Made by a program: the position numbers and the translations under genes
Shown here: positions 9,473-17,859 of the stretch, one piece after another
Numbering within the stretch: the first letter of the stretch is position 1
Layout of the letters: the number at the start of each line of letters is the position of its first letter
NCBI RefSeq assembly: GCF_032484785.1
Contig: NZ_JAUETR010000001.1
Coordinates: 3,351,501 to 3,415,500, forward strand
DNA length: 64,000 nucleotides
DNA from: Bradyrhizobium sp. SZCCHNS1050
GTDB lineage: Bacteria > Pseudomonadota > Alphaproteobacteria > Rhizobiales > Xanthobacteraceae
Direction: 5' to 3'
Notes under the pieces: generated by a model
What the model was told of the DNA's origin: nothing
Databases searched by the model: none
What the model saw: the letters and a program-made list of their open reading frames with translations, nothing else

Positions 9473-9515
9473 CGAAGCGCACGTCGGCACGACGTATAAG
9501 CGCGCCCTCCCTCGA
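9473..9515. other. oriT: Origin of transfer (oriT), copy A
   Basis: This lies between divergent traA and traC, where Ti-type systems place oriT. A 6-bp inverted repeat ACGTCG/CGACGT with a 3-base loop (9481-9495) is followed at once by TATAAGCGCGCCCTCCC (9495-9511). This resembles the nic region of the Q-type/RSF1010 family, TAAGTGCGCCCT with cleavage near its end. The same block is conserved at 24209-24239 while flanking bases vary. The exact nick is inferred. Confidence 0.75.
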
Positions 9516-9621
9516 AAAAATCTCGGCAGGGATCGTACCGTCTCAGCCCGTCCTGATGACCCTACAGCATTGTCCTGGGTGCCCAGCTATCATTTCTCCA
9601 TCAACACTCATGGAGGCGACG

Positions 9622-9948
9622 ATGCGCAAACCGAGGGATTTTGATGCAGACCTAAAGGCCCTCGAAGACAAAGCGCGCGGACTGAAAACCCGTAAGGTGC
9701 GCCAGCTAGGCGAATTGGTCATCGCCACCGGAGCCGACACACTCACCGTTGAAGAACTGGCTGGCGCGTTGATCGTGCTAGCCGAGACGAAAGAGGCCGG
9801 AAAGAGGGAGGCATGGGCCAAGCGCGGGGCCGCGTTCTTTCAAAGCCGGTCGCGGCGAAATGCACCGACAACTGAACGCAACGTGGACGGCCCTCCTGCG
9901 CAACCGAGCGGCACACAACCGGCAGCAAGCCGCAAGGGCGGGACATGA
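9622..9948 (+). CDS. traC: TraC-like conjugal transfer accessory protein, copy A
   Basis: A 108-residue protein divergent from traA across oriT. A Shine-Dalgarno GGAGG lies 7 bases before the ATG that gives MRKPRDFDADLKALEDKARG. The centre (GELVIATGADTLTVEELAGALI) matches the TraC/relaxosome accessory pattern of a charged helix followed by a short conserved hydrophobic block. In Ti plasmids TraC aids relaxase action at oriT. The frame is open upstream, but that part overlaps oriT and is poorly conserved with copy B. A near-identical copy is at 24350-24676. Confidence 0.75.
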   Translation: MRKPRDFDADLKALEDKARGLKTRKVRQLGELVIATGADTLTVEELAGALIVLAETKEAGKREAWAKRGAAFFQSRSRRNAPTTERNVDGPPAQPSGTQPAASRKGGT

Positions 9949-10216
9949 AATGCGCGCGTGGCAGGTCGAACGCCGTAAGCGCACGCTGCATCTTATTGAA
10001 CTGGGTGGCCTCATCGCCAAAGCCCGCATCGTGGAACTGACCGGCGATGATCGCGCCATCATCTACGGCGCGCTGCTCTGGATGGCTGACAAGCTCCAAA
10101 GCGATCAGGGCGAACATGCTCGTGAGCTATGGATTGCAAAGGGAAAGCAAGCGTTCGAGGCTGCCCCGGCGAGACACAAGGGGAGAGGTCGGAATGTTTC
10201 GGCAGCTCTTGGTTAA
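9860..10216 (+). CDS. traD: TraD-like conjugal transfer protein, copy A
   Basis: The recognisable domain is residues 31-100: ERRKRTLHLIELGGLIAKA, then DDRAIIYGALLWMAD and a conserved W-x-x-K-G-K-x-A-F. This is the short TraD family found beside traC and traG in Ti-type systems. An ATG at 9950, just after the traC stop, would give an 88-residue protein. Copy B lacks that ATG, so the shared upstream ATG (9860), which overlaps traC by 89 bp, is used for both. No traG follows. Confidence 0.7.
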   Translation: MHRQLNATWTALLRNRAAHNRQQAARAGHEMRAWQVERRKRTLHLIELGGLIAKARIVELTGDDRAIIYGALLWMADKLQSDQGEHARELWIAKGKQAFEAAPARHKGRGRNVSAALG

Positions 10217-10513
10217 TGCGCCACAATCGTATGTCAGCCAAGCGACTACGTACCCGGAGCGACGCTCGATAATGCGATAGCGCTGGAAGCGGCGGAGGGG
10301 CGGCTACGTCAACGCTAAGGTAGCCAGTCCCGCCCGCCCGGTCTCCAGAGCGCCTCGGTCACAAAAAATGACGACGGGCGCCGAATAGATCCGGCGCCTC
10401 TTGCACTTATAGTCTCGTTACGGGCTGTGGCGCCGTCGCGGCCCAGGCACGAAATTACACCCTGATTGCGTCCTCCAACCATCCGTATATTCTCCGTCCT
10501 GGAGGAGCACGTC

Positions 10514-11203
10514 ATGGTGTGGGGTTTGAAAAAATCGTCGGCGCCGTCGCCAATTGTTGAGCCGAAGAAGCCCGAGCAGTCTCCGGACGAGATCATTTCG
10601 GAAATGCTCAATGCCTATCAGCAGCACTTCTACGAGCAGCAGAAAGCCCGGCTAGATCCTTCAGCCGAAGAAGCTAAAAACCTGATAAAGCGAGCCGAAA
10701 GGCTGATTCAGGATAGCCGCATTGGGTACTCAATTTGCGAGCTAGTGGACCACACAAAGCGCTGGCCGTCCTGGTCCAGACGCGACGACTTCCAAAAATA
10801 CGTCGGCTTCCCTGCCCTAGACATTTCCGCCACTGTCTCAAAGACCGATGGGCGAGACCCGCACGACAAGGTGACCGTGCATTTCATTTATTCCGGCAGG
10901 CAATACGCCACGACTTTCGTGGACGAAGGCATCCCGAGTTGGGACGAAGACTACAACCGGTATGGCAGGGTCGAATTTTTCGCAGGCAGCGATCGTATGC
11001 TCGGTGTCGAGATCATCGCCGATACCAAGAGGGGATTTGAGTATGAGCGGTGGACATTTTGGACAGTCTTTGCGTTCGCGCCGGGTCAATGGATGAAAGA
11101 TCTAGTTGAGATAGCGGCGCATATCGATGCGCACCGGACGAGCAGCCGCAATCAGCTCTTCGATGACATCGCCATCGAGAAAGCCAAGAATATCCGTCTC
11201 TGA
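10514..11203 (+). CDS. Hypothetical protein, 229 aa
   Basis: A strong Shine-Dalgarno GGAGGAG (10501-10507) sits 6 bases before the ATG that begins MVWGLKKSS. The protein has a proline-rich linker (residues 8-24), a helical stretch to about 75, and a mixed region with many aromatic residues (RYGRVEFFAGSDRMLGVEI). No membrane segment, signal peptide or known motif is visible. Codon use looks normal. It lies between the mobilization module and the defence-like run of element A and has no counterpart in element B. Confidence 0.6.
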   Translation: MVWGLKKSSAPSPIVEPKKPEQSPDEIISEMLNAYQQHFYEQQKARLDPSAEEAKNLIKRAERLIQDSRIGYSICELVDHTKRWPSWSRRDDFQKYVGFPALDISATVSKTDGRDPHDKVTVHFIYSGRQYATTFVDEGIPSWDEDYNRYGRVEFFAGSDRMLGVEIIADTKRGFEYERWTFWTVFAFAPGQWMKDLVEIAAHIDAHRTSSRNQLFDDIAIEKAKNIRL

Positions 11204-11868
11204 CTTTGCTTCCACACACCGTCGCCATACTTCCGCGTGAGTGTAGGCACATGCGTGCGCCTCTGCGCACGCATGTGCCTAGTCCCTTTGCTTTTCCGTC
11301 CTTTGTTCGCGCGTGCATCAGTCCGCGACTTCCTATCGTCTGTTTTCTTCCCTTTTTCCTGTGCTGCATTCCATCCCGTCCGGTGATGGTTCCGTCCATG
11401 AAAAGTGCAGGCAGAACAACCTCCGCTTCCTCCGGTCGTACGTTTATCCTCGCTTTAACGGGCTGTCGTATCGAGTCCATGAGCGGAGCGACGTGCGCGA
11501 ACGCTCCGATTGGCGGAGGGAAGAATTCCTGCGGGAGGCGACCAAACGGCTCGACGAACAGCGCGCCAGTTTCCTGTACCATGCCGTCGATACGGTCTTC
11601 GCTTCACGAACAAAAACCGGAACCCGGTCGCGACCTTGATGCGACGGTATAAGCGATACCGTTTAACGGCACGATCCGCTCGTTCATCCGACGGCTGATC
11701 GAATTGCCCCTGCTAAGGACTGAAGAGCGCAAGCGATTGACGAACTGATGCCGCTGCGAGGTCGCACGTGACGCCGCCTTGAGATCGACAATTTGAGGGA
11801 TGGTTGATGACCGTGCCGCGGAGAATCCCGACCTCGCCGGAGGCTCATCGCGTCGAGTGCGCAGGCCG
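11204..11868. other. No clear gene
   Basis: The plus-strand frame 11313-11639 has a plausible helical tail (REEFLREATKRLDEQRASF) but an unnatural start and no ribosome site. The minus-strand frames are worse. It may hold the decayed end of a gene. An imperfect dyad of GCACATGCGTGCG / GCGCACGCATGTGC type is seen near 11248-11278, just after the gene ending at 11203. Confidence 0.4.
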
Positions 11869-12861
11869 TCACACCTTCTTGCGGCGCGGTCGAATTCCGC
11901 CTTGTCGTCGATCGATCAGGAGCGTTCCGTCTGGTCCCGGAGAAACCTCTTCAGTACGGCGCTCCCGATAGTGGCTTGCGCGATGAGCGAGGATATCGAA
12001 CGCCTCGTCCAGCCGCTGTTGACGTTCGGATGCCGATGCGGGGGCCGGTCCGGCGGCCACGCTCAGGACCTGCTTGTCGATCGCAAAAAATACCCCGTCG
12101 TCGATCTCCCGCCCGACGTAGCCTTCGCTCGCTGCGTCCAGCAGGACGGCGTTCTCGCTATCGAGAAAGAACGAATAGGCCTCGGTGATCATTTCCCACT
12201 CGTCGAACGTCACTTTGATGCCGTTCACGTTTCCTTCGGGATCGATGACTTGTCCTTCGGCGCCTGAGGCCTTCAGCGTGAAGAACGTCGCGCAGCGGGT
12301 CGCGGGTTGGGTGCCGTTAACCGAGCGAAGCGCAGAGACTTGCCCGAGGGCCTTGCCGATCGCGGTCTGTGCTGGCCGGCGGACGCGACCCTTGCTCTCA
12401 AACACGTGCATCTCGGCCTTCTTCACGCCGATGAAGTCGGGTCGACTCTTCAGCGATGGAGGTGAAGCTCCCGTCTTCGGCGATGCCGCAGCGGACGATG
12501 TGCCCCAAGTCGTCGATTCGAAACCGGCGACGTGAAGGAGAAATTCGATGTCCATCCGGTCCTGTGCGAACCAATGCGTGAAAGCCTGGCCCAGCAGGAA
12601 AGAGACGCCCACCTTCTCCGTCTGCTCTAGATTGCGGAAGTATGCCGTCGTGCGCAGTGCCCGATCGAGGTAGCCGTACGCCATCGCGGAAAGCATTCGG
12701 ATTCGCCAAGGACCGACTTTGCGGGACGCCTTCTTGCGGCTCGGATAGCCGACTGTCAGCAGCGACCGGATTATGTCGGCCCGCGTGGCGGTTATGTCCG
12801 TCGAGCCGTTCAGCTTCGCGAGTGCTCCCGTGAATTGCGACACCACGACCTTGCCGGCCAT
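11869..12861 (-). CDS. PD-(D/E)xK nuclease-like hypothetical protein, 330 aa
   Basis: The middle contains RPDFIGVKKAEMHVFESKGR (about 140-159). Here D142 and the E-S-K triad fit the D...E-x-K active site of PD-(D/E)xK nucleases, preceded by a conserved W-F-A-Q-D-R-M helix. The C-terminus is basic. It is the third and last gene of a minus-strand cassette with the HEPN-type genes 12881-14086 and 14190-15398, 19 bp after the first. In context it is probably a defence effector or a restriction-like nuclease; neither is shown. It could also be a structural protein with a coincidental motif. Confidence 0.6.
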   Translation of the reverse strand: MAGKVVVSQFTGALAKLNGSTDITATRADIIRSLLTVGYPSRKKASRKVGPWRIRMLSAMAYGYLDRALRTTAYFRNLEQTEKVGVSFLLGQAFTHWFAQDRMDIEFLLHVAGFESTTWGTSSAAASPKTGASPPSLKSRPDFIGVKKAEMHVFESKGRVRRPAQTAIGKALGQVSALRSVNGTQPATRCATFFTLKASGAEGQVIDPEGNVNGIKVTFDEWEMITEAYSFFLDSENAVLLDAASEGYVGREIDDGVFFAIDKQVLSVAAGPAPASASERQQRLDEAFDILAHRASHYRERRTEEVSPGPDGTLLIDRRQGGIRPRRKKV

Positions 12862-12880
12862 CAGCCCCTCGCCTGCGAGT

Positions 12881-14086
12881 TCACTCGTCTTGCGCCGGAG
12901 TCTTCTCGGCCGGCGGCGCGCTCAGCCGCTTGGCGAGAGAAAGTCGTCCCGCCCGACGCGCGCCCCGTTCGAGACAGGTGAGCAGGTTCGTCTTGTCCAA
13001 CATTCGCGCGGTACGAGTCCGCAACTCCGCGCCGTCGCCTAGGGATTTCAGATAGGCCGCGGCCCGTTCTTCGAAGAGCTCCGGATAGAAATCCCCGCGG
13101 CCCAGATAGAAGAGTGCTTCGAGGTCCGCGGCTTCGTGACTGGTGATCGTCTCGCTTAGGGCATCCACGCATTCGCGTCTCTTCTTTATGTTCGCGATCA
13201 GACCCGCCGACCTGAAGCGGCTCCCTTGGACGACCTCAGGCTCCCTTCCCGCGCGGTCGGCGTGGAGGGTGCGCCATTTCTCGACGACGAGCATTACCTC
13301 GTCGTCGAGCAAAGAAGGAAGATCGGTCTCGCCGCCGATCATCCCGTAGAATTCGCGGTTGGCCTTGATCGCATCGATGGCTTTGCTGAATTGGGTGTTG
13401 CTGAGCGCGAAGCGCGCCTTCACGGCATTCTTCGCCTCGGTAAAGGCGTCGCTGCCCCAGTCGGCGAGGGGAGGCATCATGCCAGCGATTTCACGGAGAT
13501 CCGCGCGCGAGCAGCGGGACGTGTACGTGCCACTCTTCCGCTCGGCGACGAAGCCGATCGTTCGGTGCATTATTCCATCGACTACCGACGACAGTTCCTT
13601 GAGGCTGTCGCGGATGACGACGATGTTCGCCAAGGATTCTCCCTTGAGGCTCGTCTCGCCGTCGCGGTTGATGTGGTACCGCAATTCCTGTCCGTCATCG
13701 TCTATCCGATCGAGGCTGACGACGAAGCGCTCCAGGGCCTTCAGGTGGTTCCGTATCGCTTCATCGGCGACGCCGGCCGCGACCAGGTGGTCCCAATGTC
13801 CCTTGATATCGTGATTGGCCGCATGCCGCTGCGCGATGACGCCGCAATCGAACAGCTGCCCGGCGACGAATTTGAGGACGAGTTCGATGGCATGGCGTGC
13901 ATTGTAGAGAATCGGAAGGACGAGCGTGTCTCGTTTGGCGAGCATGTTCTGGTCGATCACCGCGTTGGCGAGCTCGCACGCGGCTTCTAGATAACCTTCG
14001 ACATAGTGAAGTTCGTCGCCCTGTTTCCCGATGCAGGCGTTCCAGGTGCTTTCTTCAGACAGACCGAAAAACGGGTCGTCGCTCAT
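12881..14086 (-). CDS. HEPN-like hypothetical protein, 401 aa
   Basis: The N-terminal half has the pattern of a HEPN-like helical family common in defence islands: LPILYNARHAIELVLKFV (about 57-74), then a D-I-K-x-H-W-D-H-L segment and Q-E-L-R-Y-H-I-N. The C-terminal half is helical and charged. The ATG at 14086 (MSDDPFFG) is preferred over an in-frame GTG three codons upstream. It is separated by 103 bp from the gene at 14190 and by 19 bp from the gene at 11869, all in one direction, which suggests a cassette. Function is not recognised beyond the fold guess. Confidence 0.6.
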   Translation of the reverse strand: MSDDPFFGLSEESTWNACIGKQGDELHYVEGYLEAACELANAVIDQNMLAKRDTLVLPILYNARHAIELVLKFVAGQLFDCGVIAQRHAANHDIKGHWDHLVAAGVADEAIRNHLKALERFVVSLDRIDDDGQELRYHINRDGETSLKGESLANIVVIRDSLKELSSVVDGIMHRTIGFVAERKSGTYTSRCSRADLREIAGMMPPLADWGSDAFTEAKNAVKARFALSNTQFSKAIDAIKANREFYGMIGGETDLPSLLDDEVMLVVEKWRTLHADRAGREPEVVQGSRFRSAGLIANIKKRRECVDALSETITSHEAADLEALFYLGRGDFYPELFEERAAAYLKSLGDGAELRTRTARMLDKTNLLTCLERGARRAGRLSLAKRLSAPPAEKTPAQDE

Positions 14087-14189
14087 GTCGCTCACTCAGA
14101 GGCAGCCTCTCTCTGGGCTCGGATTTATAAGACGAGCCGGTATATTTGGCACGAGGCGACCGGCGCGACCGCTAGAATGCTGTTGTCGA

Positions 14190-15398
14190 CTAAGCAAGAG
14201 GCTCCAACTCCACGGTCTTCCAGTCCGGCTTGGTGCCGAGATCGAGCAGCTTTCCGATCGCAGACACGTACAAGGTGAAGCCATCCTGCAATATCGCTTC
14301 GACGGTCATTCCACTTCGCGGTTTCAACGAGCCTCCGTGTGTGGCTTGATTTCGAAGTTCATAGAGCGAGGCGATCGCCTGCCGATTTCGCGAACGCACG
14401 TCGACCTGTCCGCCGACCAGTTGTGCGCACCTCACGCTTACCTTCCAGCTCGGCGGAGCATTGTCGCCCAGCTCGCTCAAGGCGATCTCGAAGGCGAGCG
14501 CGAGATCCAGGACACGATCGATCGACTGTTTGCGGGATTGGCTCAGACGGAATCTCTCCATCGATCGGAGGAGCCGCGAGCGTTGATCGCCGACCAGTCC
14601 TGCATATCTCCCGGTACTCGTGGTGATCCGATCGCCATCGGCCGCCACCGCGAGCTTAACGGATGGATGGATCTCGGGCAGCAGCCAGGTCAGGCTGTTC
14701 TCCCACTCAGCCCATTCGAGTTCTCTGTCCGCGTATTCGAACCAGCATGCGACGGCGACAGGACTGCCGACGCAGGAGGCCTGAAGAACGATGGAGAGCT
14801 CGTCTACCTTCCGCATTGCGCCGTTCATGACTTCGAAGGCCGCCGCGTCGCCTCGGATGTAGGGAAAATTCAGAAGCGTCTCGACGAACGCAGCCGTCGG
14901 ACGGTCATAATATGTCTGCAGGAGCCACTGCGACCCGTCATAGCAGGGGTGCGCCCGATCAAGGATCCTTCTTTTCATGTGGGACTCGGTAAGAGAGTCG
15001 AACGGCATCAAGCGCGACTGCGGCCCTATGACAACTTCGCGATCGATCCGCAATCCCCAGAAAGCAGCCTTGAAGAGACCCGTCGTTTCGCGCGTGGTCA
15101 TCAGGCGCGTAAGCCAGGAAGTCGCGCCGTCGACGTCGTCGGCGAAATGGACGCCTTTGTCGAAAAACCGTACAGCCAGACCATGGGCGTCAATGACTGG
15201 TCCCGAGCCGCCGCTGAACAGAACCTTGCCTGCGATTGCGCGATAGGCTTCGGATCGTTCGATCGCGGCCACTAGCGTGGCGAGGGCGCCGGCACTCGGG
15301 CCGCCGCCGAGCAGCGTCGGCTTCGGCTCCTGCCGCTTGTAGTCCTTCGAGACTGCCTCCAAAGCAGTTCGGAGAACACCGGCGTCGTCTTCAAACAT
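14190..15398 (-). CDS. HEPN-domain protein with R-x4-H RNase motif, 402 aa
   Basis: The C-terminal ~130 residues form a HEPN-type helical domain. After RVLDLALAFEIALSEL comes YELRNQATHGGSL, whose R-N-Q-A-T-H fits the R-x4-6-H catalytic motif of HEPN ribonucleases. The first 270 residues are unassigned; they include a conserved-looking SGGSGPVIDAHG and W-F-E-Y-A-D. The ATG overlaps the end of the protease fragment by 8 bp, indicating translational coupling to a protease gene now truncated. HEPN RNases typically cause growth arrest after infection; that role is inferred here. Confidence 0.65.
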   Translation of the reverse strand: MFEDDAGVLRTALEAVSKDYKRQEPKPTLLGGGPSAGALATLVAAIERSEAYRAIAGKVLFSGGSGPVIDAHGLAVRFFDKGVHFADDVDGATSWLTRLMTTRETTGLFKAAFWGLRIDREVVIGPQSRLMPFDSLTESHMKRRILDRAHPCYDGSQWLLQTYYDRPTAAFVETLLNFPYIRGDAAAFEVMNGAMRKVDELSIVLQASCVGSPVAVACWFEYADRELEWAEWENSLTWLLPEIHPSVKLAVAADGDRITTSTGRYAGLVGDQRSRLLRSMERFRLSQSRKQSIDRVLDLALAFEIALSELGDNAPPSWKVSVRCAQLVGGQVDVRSRNRQAIASLYELRNQATHGGSLKPRSGMTVEAILQDGFTLYVSAIGKLLDLGTKPDWKTVELEPLA

Positions 15399-15670
15399 CG
15401 CCCTCGGTCCCTTTCGCCAAGGTCACAATTGTGTCCATTGCGATCAGTCCTCGCTCGCCGAGATACCGCATCCTCGTCTTCGGTCCGCCCGCTGCCGCGT
15501 CCGAAATATGCTCCGGTATCTCCAGATCCAGAAGCGCGTGGGCCGGCGTGACGAACGCGATGTCGGTCGCGGCGGCGTAGCTGCATGATGCGATCCCGAA
15601 CACGCGCCCGGCGGCGTCGAAGACGGGACCGCCGCTCGACCCACCGTGCAGGTTGATGCTGGTCCGGAAA
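15391..15670 (-). pseudogene. 3' remnant of a trypsin-like serine protease
   Basis: Only the last ~90 codons remain. The segment INLHGGSSGGPVFD has the catalytic-serine motif G-x-S-G-G-P of trypsin-like/DegP-like proteases, followed by GRVFGIASC and the usual C-terminal strands. The His and Asp parts are missing: homology stops near 15670, about 70 bp before an IS3 remnant, and is not found beyond it. The stop codon overlaps the start of the HEPN gene at 15398, so protease and HEPN were once a coupled pair. Confidence 0.75.
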
Positions 15671-15760
15671 TAAGAGGGTTCAGCTTAGCCGACGGGCCGC
15701 GCTCCTCAAAGTGCTCCGCCATCCTTTATTGAACTCGCGCATGACCTTGCCCCCAAGTTT

Positions 15761-16160
15761 TTATCCAGATCTGAGTTCGTTCGGGCGGTTGGATGTGCCC
15801 ATCCGGGCGGTGGTAGCGGCGGGAGCTGGCGCGGAGCTCACGGCATAGCGCAGCGCTAGATCCCGATGCGGATTGCAGGTGGTGGCGAACTCGGATGGCG
15901 TCTTCCATCCGAGCTGGGAGTGCGGTCGAGCGTCGTTATAGTCGGCCTGCCAGCATCGGAGCGCAACGCGGGCCTGGGCGAGCGAGGTGAACAGCGTCTC
16001 GTTCAGCAGTTCGTCCCGCAGGCGGCCGTTGAAGCTCTCGATGAAGGCGTTCTGCATGGGTTTCCCCGGTGCGATGTAGTGCCAGGCGATGCGGCTCTGA
16101 TCGGCCCATGTCAGGATGGCATTGCTGGTGAGCTCGCTGCCGTTTCCGCTTCGCAGCGGG
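15761..16160 (-). pseudogene. IS3-family transposase OrfB, C-terminal remnant
   Basis: The frame resumes within the DDE domain at [16 protein letters not shown] and continues through [16 protein letters not shown], which holds the catalytic Glu, to the normal C-terminus. The HTH region and first Asp are missing, and the expected D-N-G reads G-N-G. The deletion joins it almost directly to the end of orfA, so it is inactive. Confidence 0.75.
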
Positions 16161-16162
16161 CG

Positions 16163-16429
16163 TTACCACTTCTTTCCAAGGAGATCCTTCAGGGCGGCAT
16201 TGTCCAGCATGGCGTCCGCCAGCAGCCGCTTGAGCCGCGTGTTCTCGTCCTCCAGCGTCTTCAGCCGCTTGGCCTCCGAGACGTCCATTCCGCCGAACTT
16301 GGCCTTCCACTTGTAAATGCTGGCGTCGCTCACGCCATGCTTGCGGCAGAGATCGGCGACCGGAACGCCGGCCTCGTGCTCCTTCAAAATCCCGATGATC
16401 TGCTCTTCCGTAAAGCGGCTGCGCTTCAT
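16163..16429 (-). CDS. IS3-family transposase OrfA
   Basis: An 88-residue OrfA of IS3/IS407 type: MKRSRFTEEQIIGILKE, a helix-turn-helix with DLCRKHGVSDASIYKWK, and a C-terminal leucine zipper (LKTLEDENTRLKRLLAD). It appears intact, but its partner OrfB is deleted, so it could only act with an OrfB supplied elsewhere. Confidence 0.85.
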   Translation of the reverse strand: MKRSRFTEEQIIGILKEHEAGVPVADLCRKHGVSDASIYKWKAKFGGMDVSEAKRLKTLEDENTRLKRLLADAMLDNAALKDLLGKKW

Positions 16430-16492
16430 GCTCTGGTCCTCGTTGGGGCCAGAACGAACTTCAAGCTGGATTAAGCCCGAGGGGCAAGGTCA

Positions 16493-16707
16493 ATAGCGAT
16501 GCCGTCGCGATGGCGATGGCGATGGCGGTTCGGGAGGAGCTCGGCAAACTCTTGAAGGCGCGCCAGCTTCGCATGACGAGGCTCTTCTTCTATGGGCCGT
16601 TCGCTCTCTCGGTCTTTCTCGGTCAGCAGCTTACATCGATCGGGAAGGTCCAGTTGTTCGAGTATCGAGACCCCGGTTATGTTCCGAGCTGCCTTCTGAA
16701 AACCTAG
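16493..16707 (+). pseudogene. C-terminal remnant of a SAVED-domain (CBASS effector) protein
   Basis: Directly after the IS end, the plus frame reads a helix ending LGKLLKARQL, then RLFFYGPFALSVFLGQQL, KVQLFEYRDPGYVPSCLL and a stop. This strand-helix-strand pattern is how SAVED domains end (h-F-x-x-P-x-x-L-A-x-x-L-G, then Y-E ... Y-x-P-S). SAVED domains bind cyclic oligonucleotides in CBASS effectors. The 5' part has been removed by the IS or a deletion and no CD-NTase is visible, so this is a relic. It runs opposite to the protease fragment on the other side of the IS. Confidence 0.55.
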
Positions 16708-17067
16708 CCTCCCGTTTATCGTATCCCTTCCCGTGCCCGCTCTTGTAAACGACCAAAATTGATACGACTTCAAAAAGCTTTCGAGGAGGAGGCCGAGAAG
16801 GCTCCGACCTCATAATCTACAGCGAAGCGTAATCTCGTCCGCGAGGCGCTGCCCACCGAAGCGTTCGCGCCGATTGCTGAGCGGGCTTCTTAGGCAACGA
16901 ACGAGTATGGCGCAAACCCCTTATCGTCAGACTGCGAACGTAAGATTCTGCGCGACCAACGGGCGATATGCAATACGATCGGTGTTAGCGATCGGTAGGC
17001 TAATGTAAGCTGCGGCCAACCGGTTCGAAAAACTTCACAAAACATAGCTCAACAGACTCGTGCACTC
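16708..17067. other. No intact gene
   Basis: One plus-strand frame reads RLQKAFEEEAEKAPTS, a stop, then NLVREALPTEAFAPIAERAS and a second stop. That looks like the decayed end of a coding sequence, but no family can be named. The rest has no feature. Confidence 0.35.
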
Positions 17068-17610
17068 ATGGGGGATTGGATGGCCAAGAAAGACGAGCCG
17101 CTCGGATTTGACATCCTGGAACGTGCGGATAGCCTGTTTGATGGCATTTCCGACCTGACCTTGTTGGTATTGAAAGCACATTTGTTGTTAGAGGAGGAGC
17201 TTTATAATCAATTGCGAAGGCTCTTTCCCAGCCCCGAGCAATACGACAGGCTGAATCTTCGTTTCATTCAGAACATCATGCTTGCGCGGGCGTTCTGTAT
17301 CCGAAGAACGGCTGAGGGACAGCCTATTGAGCACGTCGAGTTATGCTGGGATGCGCTGGAGGCGCTCAATACTTTTCGAAATAGACTCGCTCATAATTTA
17401 GAGCCTGGGGACGTCAATAATCTCTTAGCTCGCTTGCAACTGACGCAACCGCAACCGCTTTCAATCGACGATCCTGAGCTCGTATCGAAGCTTAACATTC
17501 CGATTGGATTTTTGCTGCAGTTTGTCTCAAGCCTAATTGCTTTTAGCAGCTTCGATATCGCTGTGCATCCACTGCCTGCGGCTGGACCGAATACATTTGA
17601 CGTAGAATGA
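17068..17610 (+). CDS. Small HEPN-like protein, 180 aa
   Basis: A helical protein with LEALNTFRNRLAHNLEPG (about 103-120). The R-N-R-L-A-H segment fits the HEPN R-x4-H signature in the F-R-N-x-x-A-H form common in toxin and abortive-infection HEPNs. The first helix region (LFDGISDLTLLVLKAHLLLEEEL) is typical of the fold. Start may be the ATG at 17068 or, with a better purine-rich site GGGGGAT, the ATG at 17080. It stands alone between the decayed SAVED gene and the integrase. No partner nucleotidyltransferase or antitoxin is seen. Confidence 0.6.
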   Translation: MGDWMAKKDEPLGFDILERADSLFDGISDLTLLVLKAHLLLEEELYNQLRRLFPSPEQYDRLNLRFIQNIMLARAFCIRRTAEGQPIEHVELCWDALEALNTFRNRLAHNLEPGDVNNLLARLQLTQPQPLSIDDPELVSKLNIPIGFLLQFVSSLIAFSSFDIAVHPLPAAGPNTFDVE

Positions 17611-17859
17611 TACGTGAGCTGAGCGGTAAAAATAGATAAGGGGTGAGTAATTCCAGGCGGGCGCTCCCTCGGCAAAACTGTTCTAGCTGTATCCATTCCT
17701 TCTAACCGAAAGAAAGCATCTATGCGGCGGCAGTAGTGACCTCGGTAAATTCGGCGGTGTCCTAGCTAAGTTGCAGCCGTAGAGTCCTGAGCGCGGAGAC
17801 GGATGGCGGATCTTCGAAGAGAATCGCCGTCAAGGTGGCGGCGTCTCGAAGCCTACGCT

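Larger units (their letters stand above)
15742..16492 (-). mobile_element. IS3-family insertion sequence remnant with internal deletion
   Basis: Imperfect terminal inverted repeats beginning TGACCTTGCCCC mark both ends (15742 rightward; 16492 leftward). Between them are an intact OrfA and only the last part of OrfB. At 751 bp it lacks roughly 500 bp compared with a normal ~1.2-kb IS3 element. No clear target duplication is seen. Confidence 0.75.

Noticed and set aside
9950..10216. Shorter traD start at ATG 9950
   Set aside because: Possible for copy A, but copy B has no ATG at the matching place, so the common upstream ATG was chosen for both.
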